Notes under the pieces: model-generated
Database searches by the model: none
Told to the model about the DNA's origin: nothing
Seen by the model: the letters and a program-made list of their open reading frames with translations, nothing else
Assembly: GCA_030655675.1 (NCBI GenBank)
Contig: JAUSPM010000031.1
Span: 1 to 13,780, forward strand
Length of the DNA stretch: 13,780 nucleotides
Direction of reading: 5' to 3'
Source: Methanosarcinaceae archaeon
GTDB lineage: Archaea; Halobacteriota; Methanosarcinia; Methanosarcinales; Methanosarcinaceae
Shown: piece by piece, positions 13,701 through 13,780 of the stretch
Layout: every line of letters begins with the position of its first letter
How positions within the stretch are numbered: position 1 is the first letter of the stretch
Made by a program: the position numbers and the translations under genes

Positions 13701-13780
13701 ATGACATACATTCGGAAAATTAAGAGAAAAAACAAGGACGGAACAATCAAAACATACTACGCAGAAGTAGAATCTGTTCG
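13701..13780 (+). CDS. IS transposase, N-terminal fragment (runs off the window)
   Basis: The first 26 codons are visible, reading MTYIRKIKRKNKDG then TIKTYYAEVESV. The pattern 'M.YIRK.K.....TYYAEVES.R' is typical of the start of IS1634-type (IS4-superfamily) transposases that are common in Methanosarcinales and relatives. The catalytic DDE residues lie outside the window, so intactness cannot be judged. There is no ribosome site before ATG 13701; the start sits directly after the inverted repeat. It is convergent with nothing and divergent from the cytochrome cluster. Confidence 0.72.
   Translation, partial: MTYIRKIKRKNKDGTIKTYYAEVESV

Noticed and set aside
1..13780. CRISPR array
   Set aside because: No regularly spaced repeats of 24-40 bases were seen on reading through the window; the repeats present are a two-copy gene duplication and short promoter repeats.

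Overview
The window is archaeal and looks like an anaerobic methane- or alkane-oxidising archaeon of the Methanosarcinales/ANME type. It is AT-rich, carries two archaeal-style tRNA genes, uses TATA-like promoters, and encodes a eukaryote/archaeal-type signal peptidase with a Ser-His-Asp active site. Most tellingly, it carries a giant multiheme c-type cytochrome containing two methanogen-type S-layer domains, next to the cytochrome c maturation factor CcmF. Large S-layer/multiheme fusions are known from ANME archaea, where they are proposed to carry electrons out through the S-layer. The lineage assignment is inference; no marker gene in the window fixes it.

Layout. Bases 1-99 (+) hold a folded, T-tract-ended element, perhaps the end of a non-coding RNA. 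Bases 149-420 (-) hold tRNA-Leu(UAG) and tRNA-Gly(UCC). Bases 421-864 are non-coding, with several palindromes next to the first of two tandem paralogous genes (865-1500 and 1701-2387, +). These encode small soluble proteins with a likely V4R/NO-signalling-fold domain. Each has its own, visibly homologous promoter region. About 80 bp behind the first paralog is a decayed copy of the end of ccmF, so the pair arose by a segmental tandem duplication that also copied part of the converging ccmF gene.

Bases 2395-13428 (-) are an electron-transfer cluster. In transcription order: a small membrane-anchored multiheme cytochrome (12739-13428), a hairpin/T-tract terminator, a signal peptidase I (11904-12674), a polytopic membrane protein (10748-11827), the 2139-residue multiheme cytochrome (4332-10751) and ccmF (2395-4335). 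The last three genes overlap by ATGA junctions and are probably translationally coupled. The logic is coherent. The membrane protein and small cytochrome may form the membrane end of an electron path. The giant cytochrome is exported by an N-terminal signal, anchored by a C-terminal helix and could span the S-layer. CcmF attaches heme to its apo-form, and the signal peptidase may process these exported proteins.

At the right edge, an insertion-sequence transposase (IS1634-like, + strand) starts at 13701 and runs out of the window. It is preceded by an inverted repeat with two alternative pairings. Points of most interest are the heme-motif variants (CX4CH, CX3CH and CXCH), the duplication scar with the ccmF remnant, and a palindrome (core TTGATCA) recurring in three intergenic regions.
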